Source: CAVPDE01 sp964580575 (GTDB taxonomy: Bacteria; Desulfobacterota; DSM-4660; Desulfatiglandales; HGW-15). From it: DNA of 64,000 nucleotides. The stretch covers positions 9,586 through 73,585 of the forward strand of contig CAZOLJ010000012.1 in NCBI GenBank assembly GCA_964580575.1. The letters run 5' to 3'. Numbering within the stretch: the first letter of the stretch is position 1; every line of letters starts with the position of its first letter. This document shows, piece after piece, positions 49,011-57,482 of this stretch. Below the pieces are notes generated by a model. That model was not told where the DNA came from. It was given only the letters and a program-made list of their open reading frames with translations, and searched no databases. A program made the translations under genes and the position numbers.

Positions 49011-49808
49011 ATGGCGCATCTGAAGAGATGGCTCACTGCTTTGATTGCCATCCCCATTCTGATTTACCTCATCGGGTTCGGCCCGCGCTGGCTGTTCTAT
49101 TTCCTGTTGTTTGCGGTCTCGTGCATCTGTCTTTATGAGTTTTTCCTCCTCACCTCTCCGAAAATGCCCCGAATCCCCAGGGCGCTCGCCTATGCTCTTT
49201 GCTCTTTCTTCCCGGCTCTTTTTTCTCAGGGGTTGATCCACCTCGCTTTTGCGGTTCTGTGTTTCACCCTGATGATCGTTCTAAGCTTCTATCTCTTCTC
49301 CGAACCGGGGCGCAAGAAAGACGTTTTCGAAGGCACCGCAGCCGTAACTTTGGGGTTTCTGTACGCGGGCCTTCCGCTCTCCCTGCTCGTTCTCGTGGAC
49401 CGGACTCCGAGAGGAAATCTGTGGATTTTCCTTCTCCTCGCCATTATATTTCTAGGCGATACTGCGGCCCTTTATTGCGGCCGGCTTCTGGGAAAGCACA
49501 AACTCTATGTGACGGTAAGTCCTGGGAAGACGTGGGAAGGCGCGGTCGGGGGTTTCGTTGTCAGTGTGCTGGCAGGGGTCTTTTTTTCTCAGATCTTCGA
49601 TCTCCATCCATCCGTGAGCACGATTGCTGTGGTGTCCGGAGTGATCGCGATCGCCGGCCAGGTCGGCGACCTCGTGGAGTCGATGATCAAGAGGAATCAC
49701 GGGGTGAAAGATTCAGGAAAGATCCTTCCGGGACACGGCGGTTTTCTTGACCGCGTGGATGCGCTCCTGTTCGCCATCCCGGTCCTGTATGTGTTTGTTA
49801 TGTGGTGA
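49011..49808 (+). CDS. cdsA: Phosphatidate cytidylyltransferase
   Basis: A 265-residue membrane protein with about 7-8 hydrophobic helices. The CdsA signature lies near the C-terminus: VGDLVESMIKRNHGVKDSGK followed by LPGHGGFLDRVDALL. ATG 49011 (MAHLKRWLTALIAIP) is preferred over 48966, whose extra residues come from sequence beside the repeat. It makes CDP-diacylglycerol, the substrate of PssA encoded further down. Confidence 0.95.
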   Translation: MAHLKRWLTALIAIPILIYLIGFGPRWLFYFLLFAVSCICLYEFFLLTSPKMPRIPRALAYALCSFFPALFSQGLIHLAFAVLCFTLMIVLSFYLFSEPGRKKDVFEGTAAVTLGFLYAGLPLSLLVLVDRTPRGNLWIFLLLAIIFLGDTAALYCGRLLGKHKLYVTVSPGKTWEGAVGGFVVSVLAGVFFSQIFDLHPSVSTIAVVSGVIAIAGQVGDLVESMIKRNHGVKDSGKILPGHGGFLDRVDALLFAIPVLYVFVMW

Positions 49809-49820
49809 AGGAAGAACAAT

Positions 49821-49921
49821 TGGAGTAATGGAGTATCGGAAGATTGGAGTAGTGGAGTATTGGAGTACTGGAGTGTTGGGTTTTACCGTTACTCCATTGC
49901 TCCATCCCTCCAATACTCCAT
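49821..49921. repeat. Word-like palindromic array between cdsA and uxs
   Basis: GGAGTAATGGAGTATCGG and three further GGAGTA/GGAGTG words on the left pair with TTACTCCATTGCTCCATCC and CCAATACTCCAT on the right. It closes the cdsA side with a large imperfect stem-loop. Confidence 0.75.
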
Positions 49922-49996
49922 GAGGATAAGTTCACGGGCCGTACCCCGGCACTTGTACAGATCTATTTGCTAACTTCAGAGACGGAGCCTATTTTC

Positions 49997-50959
49997 ATGG
50001 GTCCTAACTTTTTCGATACTGCGAGAATCCTGGTGACCGGGGGTGCGGGGTTCCTGGGATCCCACTTGTGCGAGAAGCTGTTGTCGCAGGGACATTACGT
50101 GATCTGCCTGGACAACTATTTCACTGGGCGGAAGCGTAACCTTTTCCATCTCCTCGGCAACCCTTCTTTTGAAGTGATCCGCCATGACCTGGTGAACCCC
50201 ATTTTCCTGGAAGTGGACCAAATCTATAACCTGGCCTGTCCGGCTTCCCCTGTTCATTATCAGTACAATCCGGTGAAGACCGTCAAGACGGCAGTGATGG
50301 GGGCCATCCACATGCTGGGACTGGCCAAGAGGGTCAAGGCAAAGATCCTGCAGGCTTCCACCAGCGAGGTTTACGGCGACCCTTCGGTTCACCCGCAGAC
50401 GGAAAGTTACTGGGGCAATGTGAACACCATCGGACTCAGAGCCTGTTACGATGAAGGAAAGCGATGCGCGGAGACGCTCTTCTTTGACTACCACCGGCAA
50501 AACAAAGTCAACATCCGCGTCGTGAGGATCTTCAACACTTACGGGCCCCGCATGCACCCCAACGACGGCCGGGTGATCAGCAACTTCATCATGCAGGCCT
50601 TGAGGAATGAGCCTGTCACGATTTTCGGAGACGGCCTTCAGACCCGTTCTTTCTGCTACGTGGAGGACATGGTTGAAGGAATCGTAGCCATGATGAACGG
50701 CCCCGATGACTTCGTGGGGCCGGTCAACCTGGGAAACCCCGGGGAATACAGCATGCTGGAGCTCGCCGAAAACATTGTCCGGCTCACCGGGTCCAAGAGC
50801 GGCATCGAATTCAGGCCATCGCCCATGGACGATCCCAGGAGACGGCAGCCGGATATCACCCTGGCCAAAGAAAAGCTGGGGTGGGCACCTGGGGTGGAGC
50901 TCCAGGAAGGGTTGGAAAAGACCATTGCCTACTTCAGGGAAATCCTTGGCGGCGCATGA
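49997..50959 (+). CDS. UDP-glucuronate decarboxylase / UDP-xylose synthase-type SDR
   Basis: A 320-residue extended SDR: cofactor motif VTGGAGFLGSHLCEKL, substrate region STSEVYGDPSVHPQ, catalytic YDEGK (in RACYDEGKRCAETLF), and RSFCYVEDMVEGI. The pattern matches UXS-type UDP-glucuronate decarboxylases that supply UDP-xylose for polysaccharide. ATG 49997 follows GAGACGGAG. It sits inside the otherwise conserved cdsA-dxr pair, and the dxr start overlaps its stop by four bases. Confidence 0.88.
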   Translation: MGPNFFDTARILVTGGAGFLGSHLCEKLLSQGHYVICLDNYFTGRKRNLFHLLGNPSFEVIRHDLVNPIFLEVDQIYNLACPASPVHYQYNPVKTVKTAVMGAIHMLGLAKRVKAKILQASTSEVYGDPSVHPQTESYWGNVNTIGLRACYDEGKRCAETLFFDYHRQNKVNIRVVRIFNTYGPRMHPNDGRVISNFIMQALRNEPVTIFGDGLQTRSFCYVEDMVEGIVAMMNGPDDFVGPVNLGNPGEYSMLELAENIVRLTGSKSGIEFRPSPMDDPRRRQPDITLAKEKLGWAPGVELQEGLEKTIAYFREILGGA

Positions 50960-52131
50960 AAAGAATTGCCATCCTCGGTTCTACGGGCTCCATCGGATGC
51001 AGTTCCCTCAGAGTGATCGAGGCGCATCCTGAATCGTATCAGGCCGCGGCTCTGGCAGCGGGAAAGAACATGGATCTTCTCGCTGAACAGGTTCGAAAGT
51101 TCAGACCCCTGGAAGTGGCTGTTTTAGGCGATCAGGAGGCCGAGAGCCTCAAGAAACGCATTGACGGCGGACACAGAACGAGGATTGTTTCCGGCATAGA
51201 TGGATTTATCCATCTTGCCACCCTGGAGGAGGTGGACACCGTTATTTCGGCCATCACCGGTGCGGCAGGTCTCGTTCCGACCTATGCAGCTATCAAAGCC
51301 GGGAAAAACATCGCCCTGGCCAACAAAGAAACCATGGTCATGGCCGGCTCTCTGGTGATCGAGGAGGTGAGGAGAAGGGGAGTGGCCCTTCTCCCTGTGG
51401 ACAGTGAACACAGCGCCATTCTCCAGTGTCTCCAGGGCCACCCGAGAGAGGATGTGCGGAGGGTTATCCTCACGGCTTCCGGCGGCCCCTTTAAAGACTT
51501 CACCTATGAAGAGATGGAAAAGGTGACCCCGGAGCAGGCCCTGAAACACCCCAACTGGAACATGGGGCCGAAGATCACGGTGGACTCGGCCACCTTGATG
51601 AACAAAGGTCTTGAACTGATCGAGGCAAAGTGGCTCTTCGGGTTGGACATTCACCAGATCCACATTCTCATTCATCCCCAGAGTGTGGTTCACTCCATGG
51701 TGGAGTACAAGGACGGGTCGATCATTGCCCAAATGGGAATCCCGGACATGATCACGCCCATCTCCTATGCCTTGTCCTATCCGCGGCACGTGGGCACCAC
51801 GCTCCCCGCCCTGGACCTGGAGCAGGTTGGGACCCTTGGGTTCATGAAACCGGACACAGGGAAATTCCGATGTCTCGATCTGGCGTTGAGAGCGGCGGAA
51901 ATCGGGGAGAGTATGCCCGCTGTTTTGAACGGGGCCAATGAAGTGGCTGTGGATCTCTTTCTTCGATGGAGAATCGGGTTTCTTCAGATCCCTTCCCTCA
52001 TCGAAAAAACGATGAAGGCTCATACCCCTTTTGTCATCGACAGCATCGAGAAGGTGATGGAGGCCGATGCCTGGGCGAGACAGAGGGCCGCGGAATTCGC
52101 TGAAGCACATAGATATTTTGGTAGAGGTTAA
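50956..52131 (+). CDS. dxr: 1-deoxy-D-xylulose 5-phosphate reductoisomerase
   Basis: A 391-residue Dxr, the second step of the MEP isoprenoid pathway. N-terminal NADPH motif ILGSTGSIGCSSLRVI, LANKETMVMAG, PVDSEHSAILQCLQG with the metal-binding acids, and MNKGLELIEAKWLFG. ATG 50956 overlaps the uxs TGA. Confidence 0.97.
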   Translation: MKRIAILGSTGSIGCSSLRVIEAHPESYQAAALAAGKNMDLLAEQVRKFRPLEVAVLGDQEAESLKKRIDGGHRTRIVSGIDGFIHLATLEEVDTVISAITGAAGLVPTYAAIKAGKNIALANKETMVMAGSLVIEEVRRRGVALLPVDSEHSAILQCLQGHPREDVRRVILTASGGPFKDFTYEEMEKVTPEQALKHPNWNMGPKITVDSATLMNKGLELIEAKWLFGLDIHQIHILIHPQSVVHSMVEYKDGSIIAQMGIPDMITPISYALSYPRHVGTTLPALDLEQVGTLGFMKPDTGKFRCLDLALRAAEIGESMPAVLNGANEVAVDLFLRWRIGFLQIPSLIEKTMKAHTPFVIDSIEKVMEADAWARQRAAEFAEAHRYFGRG

Positions 52132-52135
52132 GCCA

Positions 52136-53245
52136 ATGACTTTTCTTTCCTACTATCTCATCCCCTTTATTGTTGTTCTTGGCATTCTGATCTTTTTTCA
52201 TGAGCTGGGGCATTTTCTCCTGGCCAAGGCCTTTGGCGTCAAAGTGCTCAAATTCTCCCTTGGGTTCGGCACCAAGCTGGTCGGGAAAAAATGGGGGGAG
52301 ACGGAGTACCTTATCTCCACGGTTCCTCTTGGAGGCTACGTCAAACTGCTCGGAGAGAACGACGAAGAATCCGAAGACCTTTCTCCTGAAGAGGCCCACA
52401 GAGCGTTCAACCATCAGCATGTCCTGAAGAGAATCGCCATTGTTGCAGCCGGACCTTTCTTCAACCTTTTTCTGGCGCTCTTTCTCTTCTGGGGTGTTTA
52501 TGTGATCTCCGGGAACTACGTGATGACCCCAGAGGTCGGTCAGGTCAGAGAGGATTCTCCGGCCCACAAGGCCGGGGTCCTCAAAGGAGACGTGATCGTT
52601 TCCGTGCAGGGGATCCACACGGAGACCTGGACGGAGATCAAGAACCTGGTGAAGGATTCTGCAGGCCAGGAAGTGACCGTCACCGTCCAAAGGGAAGATC
52701 GCCTTCTCAGCGTGACCGTGGTGCCGGAAGAAAGCGTAGAAAAAAACCTCTTCGGTGAAGACGTCAAATCCGCTCTCATCGGCATTGTGGCTGCGGGAAA
52801 ATACAGGAAGGTGGAAATGGGACCCTGGGAGGCTCTGAAAGAAGGCATTCGGAAGACCTGGGAGATCATTGTTCTCACGTTCCTGACGATCGTCAAACTT
52901 TTTCAGGGAGTGGTCTCCATCAAAACCCTGGGAGGCCCCATCATGATCGGCCAACTGACAGGCCAGGTGGCCCAGGAAAGCATCAGCTATCTGGTCCCGC
53001 TATTGGCGGTCATCAGCATCAACCTCGGGATCTTGAATCTCCTGCCGGTCCCCATCCTGGACGGAGGGGTGATCCTTTTCCTGCTCATGGAGCTGATCAT
53101 AGGCAAACCGATCAGCATCAAGAAAAGGGACATGGCTCAAAAACTGGGAATCTTCCTTTTGGCTGCGCTGATCGTGGTGGTGACGATCAATGATCTCTCC
53201 AGAATCGAAGCCGTGGTCAAGCTTTTCGAGAAGCTCTTTGGGTAA
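52136..53245 (+). CDS. rseP: Site-2 intramembrane metalloprotease RseP
   Basis: A 369-residue protease. Zinc motif FFHELGHFLLAK near the N-terminus, one PDZ domain (about 120-200; GQVREDSPAHKAGVLKGDVI) and the second zinc motif NLLPVPILDGG near the C-terminus, with four membrane segments. ATG 52136 lies four bases after the dxr stop. It cuts anti-sigma factors and signal-peptide remnants. Confidence 0.96.
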   Translation: MTFLSYYLIPFIVVLGILIFFHELGHFLLAKAFGVKVLKFSLGFGTKLVGKKWGETEYLISTVPLGGYVKLLGENDEESEDLSPEEAHRAFNHQHVLKRIAIVAAGPFFNLFLALFLFWGVYVISGNYVMTPEVGQVREDSPAHKAGVLKGDVIVSVQGIHTETWTEIKNLVKDSAGQEVTVTVQREDRLLSVTVVPEESVEKNLFGEDVKSALIGIVAAGKYRKVEMGPWEALKEGIRKTWEIIVLTFLTIVKLFQGVVSIKTLGGPIMIGQLTGQVAQESISYLVPLLAVISINLGILNLLPVPILDGGVILFLLMELIIGKPISIKKRDMAQKLGIFLLAALIVVVTINDLSRIEAVVKLFEKLFG

Positions 53246-53246
53246 C

Positions 53247-53975
53247 GTGATTCTTGCCATCAACACTTCCACACCGCAGTTCAGCCTGGCTCTCGTCGAC
53301 GAGAGCGGCGCTCTTCTGGCGGAGTGGACCCTGTCTCCCGGGACCAAGGACTTCCGCCATTTCATGACCGCTCTTGATCATCTCCTTCAAGTTTCAGGGG
53401 TGACCTTTGAGAAAATCCGCGGTCTGGCCGTGGCCAAAGGGCCCGGCAGTTTCACAGGTCTCCGGGTAGGGCTCTCGACGGCCAAGGGGTTCTGCGAAGG
53501 ACTGGGGGTGCCGATTGTCGCCCTGTCCAGCCTGGAGGTTCTGGCGAGCCAGTGCCCCGGTGTTTCCATCCCCATCTGCCCGGTGATCGACTCGAGGAAA
53601 GAGGAGGTCTTTGCAGCCCTCTACAACTGGTCTGACGAAGAGGAGCTGGTGCGGCTGGAGCCGGAAGCCTGTCTTAAGATTAGAGATCTTCCCGGTTTCA
53701 TCAAAAACAGGGCTTTTGTCTTGGGCACGGACTTCAATCGCCAGATGGGGCCTATTGTTTCGGCTGTAGGCGACAGGGCGGTCTTTGCGCCTCCCTCCTT
53801 TTGGAGCCTCAGGGCAGCCACCCTGGGGATGCTGGGTGCAAAACGGGCGAAAGCTCGAGGGTTTGACAACGTCCGGGAGGTCGTACCTTCCTATCTGAGG
53901 CCGCCGGACATTCGTCCGAATCCTTTTCCACCGGGTCCGCCCTTCTCCGCCTCTGGAGACAGAACCATTGAATGA
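53247..53975 (+). CDS. tsaB: tRNA threonylcarbamoyladenosine biosynthesis protein TsaB
   Basis: A 242-residue ASKHA protein: VILAINTSTPQFSLALVDE, AKGPGSFTGLRVGLSTAKG and IDSRKEEVFAALY. GTG 53247 lies one base after the rseP stop. It works with TsaD, TsaE and TsaC to make t6A37 in tRNA. The C-terminus (NPFPPGPPFSASGDRTIE) is low-complexity. Confidence 0.94.
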   Translation: MILAINTSTPQFSLALVDESGALLAEWTLSPGTKDFRHFMTALDHLLQVSGVTFEKIRGLAVAKGPGSFTGLRVGLSTAKGFCEGLGVPIVALSSLEVLASQCPGVSIPICPVIDSRKEEVFAALYNWSDEEELVRLEPEACLKIRDLPGFIKNRAFVLGTDFNRQMGPIVSAVGDRAVFAPPSFWSLRAATLGMLGAKRAKARGFDNVREVVPSYLRPPDIRPNPFPPGPPFSASGDRTIE

Positions 53976-53984
53976 CACTTCCGC

Positions 53985-54080
53985 TTTTCACCCCCACCTC
54001 ACCTCCCCCGTCAAGGGGGAGGAAAAGATCAGTTGACACTATGAACTCCCCCTTGGCGGGAGGGTTTGGGGGAGGGGGCG
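53985..54080. repeat. C-rich/G-rich inverted repeat (family of four loci)
   Basis: CACCCCCACCTCACCTCCCC, CAAGGGGGAGG, then CTCCCCCTTGGCGGGAGGG and GGGGGAGGGGG. It lies in the open frame upstream of psd, so it would add Pro/Gly-rich residues if that frame were translated. Confidence 0.7.
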
Positions 54081-54154
54081 CAGGCGGGCATCGAAACGAG
54101 ATTAAAAATGTTACAACATTGACAACTCCGGGGGGAAAGATCATAATCCTTGAC

Positions 54155-54835
54155 GTGAGCAAGGGGTCTTCCACAGCGCAAGAAAGGAGAATCCACAACC
54201 GACTCGGGATTGCTAGAGAAGGGCTTCCTTTTATTGGAATCGGATTGGCCATGACCCTCCTCTTCTTGTCATTAGGGCTTTTGTCTCTCATGATCCTTGC
54301 CGGGGCCCTCACCCTGTTTGTCCTGTATTTCTTCAGGGACCCCGACCGAGAGGCGGAAGCGGAGCAAAAGGCCGTGCTCACACCGGCGGACGGAAGAGTT
54401 CTGGGTGTCTGGACCCTGGAGCGTGGGGACAACCCCCTGGGAACAAGGGCCGTGAAGGTGAGTGTGTTCATGTCCCTGTTCAATGTCCACGTCAACCGCA
54501 TTCCTACCGGGGGCAGGATATCAAAAATTTCGTACCGCCCCGGAGCTTTTTTCGCCGCGAACCTGGACAAGGCTTCGAAAAAAAACGAGCAAAATGCCGT
54601 CACCCTGGACACCCGAGAAGGAAAGCAGATCGTTTTTGTTCAGATCGCCGGCCTGATCGCACGCCGCATCGCGTGCTGGGTCCGGGAGGGGGATGAGGTG
54701 CAGGCAGGTCAGCGATTCGGGCTGATCCGGTTCGGCTCGAGATTGGATGTCTATCTACCGGAAGGGAGCCGTGTGGTGGTTCAGCGGGATTGTAAAGTCA
54801 AAGCGGGAAAAACAACCCTGGGGTATCTGCCATGA
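54155..54835 (+). CDS. psd: Phosphatidylserine decarboxylase proenzyme (short form)
   Basis: About 226 residues. N-terminal region GIAREGLPFIGIGLAM, two hydrophobic segments (about 30-65), catalytic core with FMSLFNVHVNRIPTGG and the autocleavage site IRFGSRLDVYLPEG, whose Ser becomes the pyruvoyl group. This RFGS form is the short Psd type. The frame is open to 53972, but the upstream part is repeat sequence, so a GTG near 54155 (GGGGGAAAG upstream, loose spacing) is preferred; the exact start is uncertain. It overlaps pssA by four bases, so the two steps of PE synthesis are coupled. Confidence 0.88.
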   Translation: MSKGSSTAQERRIHNRLGIAREGLPFIGIGLAMTLLFLSLGLLSLMILAGALTLFVLYFFRDPDREAEAEQKAVLTPADGRVLGVWTLERGDNPLGTRAVKVSVFMSLFNVHVNRIPTGGRISKISYRPGAFFAANLDKASKKNEQNAVTLDTREGKQIVFVQIAGLIARRIACWVREGDEVQAGQRFGLIRFGSRLDVYLPEGSRVVVQRDCKVKAGKTTLGYLP

Positions 54836-55659
54836 GAGGAAAAAGGAAAAAACGGTTCAAGGACAAGCAAAGAAAAAGCATTTACATTCTGCCCAACCTG
54901 TTCACGGCGGCAAGCCTCTTCTGCGGGTTCTACGCGATTATCAGCGCCATGGGGGAGAGATACGAGGCTGCGGCTGTGGCGATTTTTCTCTCAGGCGTTC
55001 TGGACGGCCTGGACGGGAGGGTTGCCCGGCTGACCCGTTCGACAAGCCAGTTCGGAGTGGAGTTTGACTCTCTGTCGGATCTTGTCGCCTTCGGGGTTGC
55101 GCCGGCTCTCCTTGCCTTTCAATGGGCCCTGGCGCCCTTCGGCCGGTTGGGATGGCTCGCCGCCTTCATGTTCGTGGTGTGCGGAGCGCTGCGGCTCGCA
55201 CGTTTCAACGTTCAGAAAAGCGTGGAGGATGTCAGTTACTTCAAGGGGCTTCCGATTCCTGCGGCAGCCTGCTTCATCGCCTCCCTGGTTCTTTTCGTGA
55301 GCTTCTGGGAGGGAGAGCTGGAGACAAGGTCTCACCCCATCCTGGTGATGATCTATGTTCTTTCCTTTTTCATGGTCAGCACCATTCCCTATTACAGCTT
55401 CAAGAAACTGGATCTCAAGCACTACAAGCCTTTCAATATGCTGGTGTCCATCATCCTGGTGGCTCTGGTCATTGCCTACAAACCCATGGTGATGCTTTTT
55501 CTCATCATGCTTCTTTATATCTTGTCAGGCCCGACGATCACGTTTTACCGGCTCTATCGAAGAAGCCCTTTTGGAAGGAAAGCGGTCGACTCTTCGGGGG
55601 CACCGGAAGCGAAGAGGCTCAGTGAAAAAGAAGGCCCGGAGCCTGCTGAGACCCATTGA
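54832..55659 (+). CDS. pssA: CDP-diacylglycerol--serine O-phosphatidyltransferase
   Basis: A 275-residue membrane enzyme with the CDP-alcohol phosphatidyltransferase motif spread over DGLDGRVARLTRSTSQFG and EFDSLSD. About eight hydrophobic segments. It makes phosphatidylserine for the upstream psd product. ATG overlaps the psd stop. Confidence 0.94.
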   Translation: MRGKRKKRFKDKQRKSIYILPNLFTAASLFCGFYAIISAMGERYEAAAVAIFLSGVLDGLDGRVARLTRSTSQFGVEFDSLSDLVAFGVAPALLAFQWALAPFGRLGWLAAFMFVVCGALRLARFNVQKSVEDVSYFKGLPIPAAACFIASLVLFVSFWEGELETRSHPILVMIYVLSFFMVSTIPYYSFKKLDLKHYKPFNMLVSIILVALVIAYKPMVMLFLIMLLYILSGPTITFYRLYRRSPFGRKAVDSSGAPEAKRLSEKEGPEPAETH

Positions 55660-55739
55660 TCTCCTAACCCGACGCTCGGTGTGTCATCCGACTTTTGCTT
55701 TGGCACTAATCCGCAGATTGCAGAGGTGATGGATTCTGA

Positions 55740-56303
55740 ATGAGAATTACCGGTGGTCGGTTGAGAGGTCGGCGTCTCGCGTCCTTCAAAGGGTTGGAGA
55801 TACGGCCCACCTCTGACCGGGTTCGGGAAGCGATCTTTGATCTCCTCGGGCACCATCTGCCTGGAGAAAAGGTCCTGGATCTTTTTGCAGGGACAGGGAG
55901 CCTGGGAATCGAAGCCATCAGCCGTGGAGCGGCCTGGGCGCTCTTCATCGACCACTCCCCAAAGGCGGTGGAGTTGATCGTCAGGAATCTGAAGCTCTGC
56001 GGGCTCGAGGCACAGGGGGTTGCACTGCGGAAAGACCTGTTGAAGGGGTTTCCCCGCAGGCATCGCCTGATCAAGGAAACGATGGACCTGGTGTTTGTGG
56101 ACCCTCCCTATCGAAAGGGCATGATCCTGCCTGTTCTCGAAGAACTCTCCCACCTGAGAATTCTTGGATCGCCGGCGACCCTGGTGGCCCAGTCAGAACA
56201 AAAGGAGGTTCTGCCTCCCCGTGTGAGAGATCTTCAGCTGGTCAAGTCAAGAGTCTACGGAGAAACCCGCATAACCATCTACCGACACGAGGGACAGGAA
56301 TGA
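55740..56303 (+). CDS. rsmD: 16S rRNA (guanine966-N2)-methyltransferase
   Basis: A 187-residue SAM-dependent methyltransferase: RITGGRLRGRRLASF, RPTSDRVREAIFDLL, VLDLFAGTGSLGIEAISRGA (SAM motif) and DLVFVDPPYRKG with catalytic DPPY. It overlaps coaD by four bases, a common pairing. Confidence 0.95.
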   Translation: MRITGGRLRGRRLASFKGLEIRPTSDRVREAIFDLLGHHLPGEKVLDLFAGTGSLGIEAISRGAAWALFIDHSPKAVELIVRNLKLCGLEAQGVALRKDLLKGFPRRHRLIKETMDLVFVDPPYRKGMILPVLEELSHLRILGSPATLVAQSEQKEVLPPRVRDLQLVKSRVYGETRITIYRHEGQE

Positions 56304-56785
56304 GCTCAAAAGTGGTGATCTATCCAGGAACGTTCGATCCCATCACCAACGGTCACATCAGCATCATCAGCAGGGCACTGAAGATCTTCGACCGTCTGGT
56401 GATCGCCATTTTGAACAACCCCCAAAAGCTTCCCCTTTTTTCCATGGAAGAGAGAATCCAGATGATCCGGGAGGTGCTTAGAGACCAGCGCCACGTGGAG
56501 GTCGACTCTTTCAACGGGTTGCTGGTGGACTATGTCATCCAGAAGAAAACGAATGTGGTGATCCGGGGATTGCGGGCCTTGTCGGACTTCGAGTACGAGT
56601 TTCAGATGGCGTTGATGAACCGAAAGCTGAACCGGGAGGTTCAATCGATTTTTCTGATGACCGATTACAAGTGGTTTTACACGAGTTCAACAATCATCAA
56701 GGAGGCGGCGAGCCTTGGAGGAGATGTGAGCGGGCTAGTCCCTCCGATCGTGTGCAAGAAATTGAAACAGAAATTCGGGTACTAA
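56300..56785 (+). CDS. coaD: Phosphopantetheine adenylyltransferase
   Basis: A 161-residue CoaD: nucleotidyltransferase motif YPGTFDPITNGHISII, VIRGLRALSDFEYEFQMALM and the C-terminal YTSSTIIKEAASLGGDVSG. ATG overlaps the rsmD stop. It catalyses the penultimate step of CoA synthesis. Confidence 0.97.
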   Translation: MSSKVVIYPGTFDPITNGHISIISRALKIFDRLVIAILNNPQKLPLFSMEERIQMIREVLRDQRHVEVDSFNGLLVDYVIQKKTNVVIRGLRALSDFEYEFQMALMNRKLNREVQSIFLMTDYKWFYTSSTIIKEAASLGGDVSGLVPPIVCKKLKQKFGY

Positions 56786-56792
56786 AAAAATC

Positions 56793-56822
56793 TTGACAGC
56801 CCCTTGACCAATCGGCCATATA
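56793..56822 (+). promoter_or_regulatory. Possible promoter for a downstream RNA
   Basis: TTGACA (56793-56798), 18-bp spacer, CATATA (56817-56822), eight bases after the coaD stop. It would start transcription near 56829, shortly before the long inverted repeat. Confidence 0.45.
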
Positions 56823-56868
56823 AGGATCTTTCGTAACGGTTTAGCTTTTTGAAATGGATGGCTGAGGT

Positions 56869-57085
56869 CATGGGGGTCTCCCTAAAAACAGAACAACGAA
56901 GAAGCCACACCAGAGTGTCCAGCTTTAGGCCATGGGTGAGGCGGGCGGAGGGCTAATGGGGAACTCGCCATCTAAAACCCTATGTGCAGGTGTCCGTGAA
57001 ACCTCGCCGCCCGCCTTCGCTGCCTCTTATCTGCGAAGTTTTTCCCGAGCAGTCTTCGTTTTCTGTTTTTAGGGAGACCCCCATG
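56869..57085 (+). ncRNA. Candidate structured RNA closed by a 33-bp inverted repeat
   Basis: Left arm 56869-56902 (CATGGGGGTCTCCCTAAAAA, then CAGAACAACGAAGA) and right arm 57053-57085 (ending GGGAGACCCCCATG) match over 33 positions with a single one-base bulge. Inside is a second perfect stem, AGGCGGGCGG with CCGCCCGCCT (around 56939-56948 and 57007-57016), and a third small hairpin AGGG..ATGG-GGAACTCG-CCAT..CCCT. The result is an interrupted rod about 217 nt long, with no reading frame. A 6S-like regulatory RNA is one possibility from size and shape, but I cannot confirm family motifs; a MITE is the alternative. The strand is assigned from the upstream promoter. Confidence 0.5.
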
Positions 57086-57182
57086 GCCTTTTCCTGTGAC
57101 AATTTCAAAAAGCTAACCTGTTACAAATATTCCAAGATCCGGGGACGCGGAGTTCCTTTTGACGAGGGGAGGAGATCGAAGA

Positions 57183-57482
57183 ATGTCTCTGACCAAAGAC
57201 AAGATCATCAGTGATATTTACAACAACGTGGGACTGAGCAAGGGTCAATCCCGCTCTGTCGTGGAAAAGCTTTTCGAGATTTGCAAAGAGACCCTTGAAC
57301 GGGGGGAGGACCTTCTTGTGAGCGGGTTCGGCAAATTCGTGGTGAAACAGAAGTCGTCCCGGCGCGGCAGGAATCCCCAAACGGCGGCAGACATTCAGCT
57401 GAGAGAAAGAAGGGTTGTGATCTTCAGAACCTCCGGAGTGCTCCGGAAGAAAATCAACGAGGGGCCTCCACCCGCACCTTAA
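57183..57482 (+). CDS. Integration host factor alpha / HU-family DNA-binding protein
   Basis: A 99-residue protein (MSLTKDKIISDIYNNVGLSK). The family signature GFGKFVVKQKSSRRGRNPQT is present. ATG 57183 follows GAGGGGAGGAG. Residue pattern (ERGEDLLVSGFGKF) is closer to IHF-alpha (IhfA/HimA) than to HU. Its last 29 bases overlap the 3' end of rlpA, transcribed the other way. It bends DNA, which fits the sigma-54 activation machinery present in this genome. Confidence 0.88.
   Translation: MSLTKDKIISDIYNNVGLSKGQSRSVVEKLFEICKETLERGEDLLVSGFGKFVVKQKSSRRGRNPQTAADIQLRERRVVIFRTSGVLRKKINEGPPPAP

Noticed and set aside
53972..54154. N-terminal extension of Psd from ATG 53972
   Set aside because: The added residues are Pro/Gly-rich products of the C-rich/G-rich repeat and do not match the Psd N-terminus.
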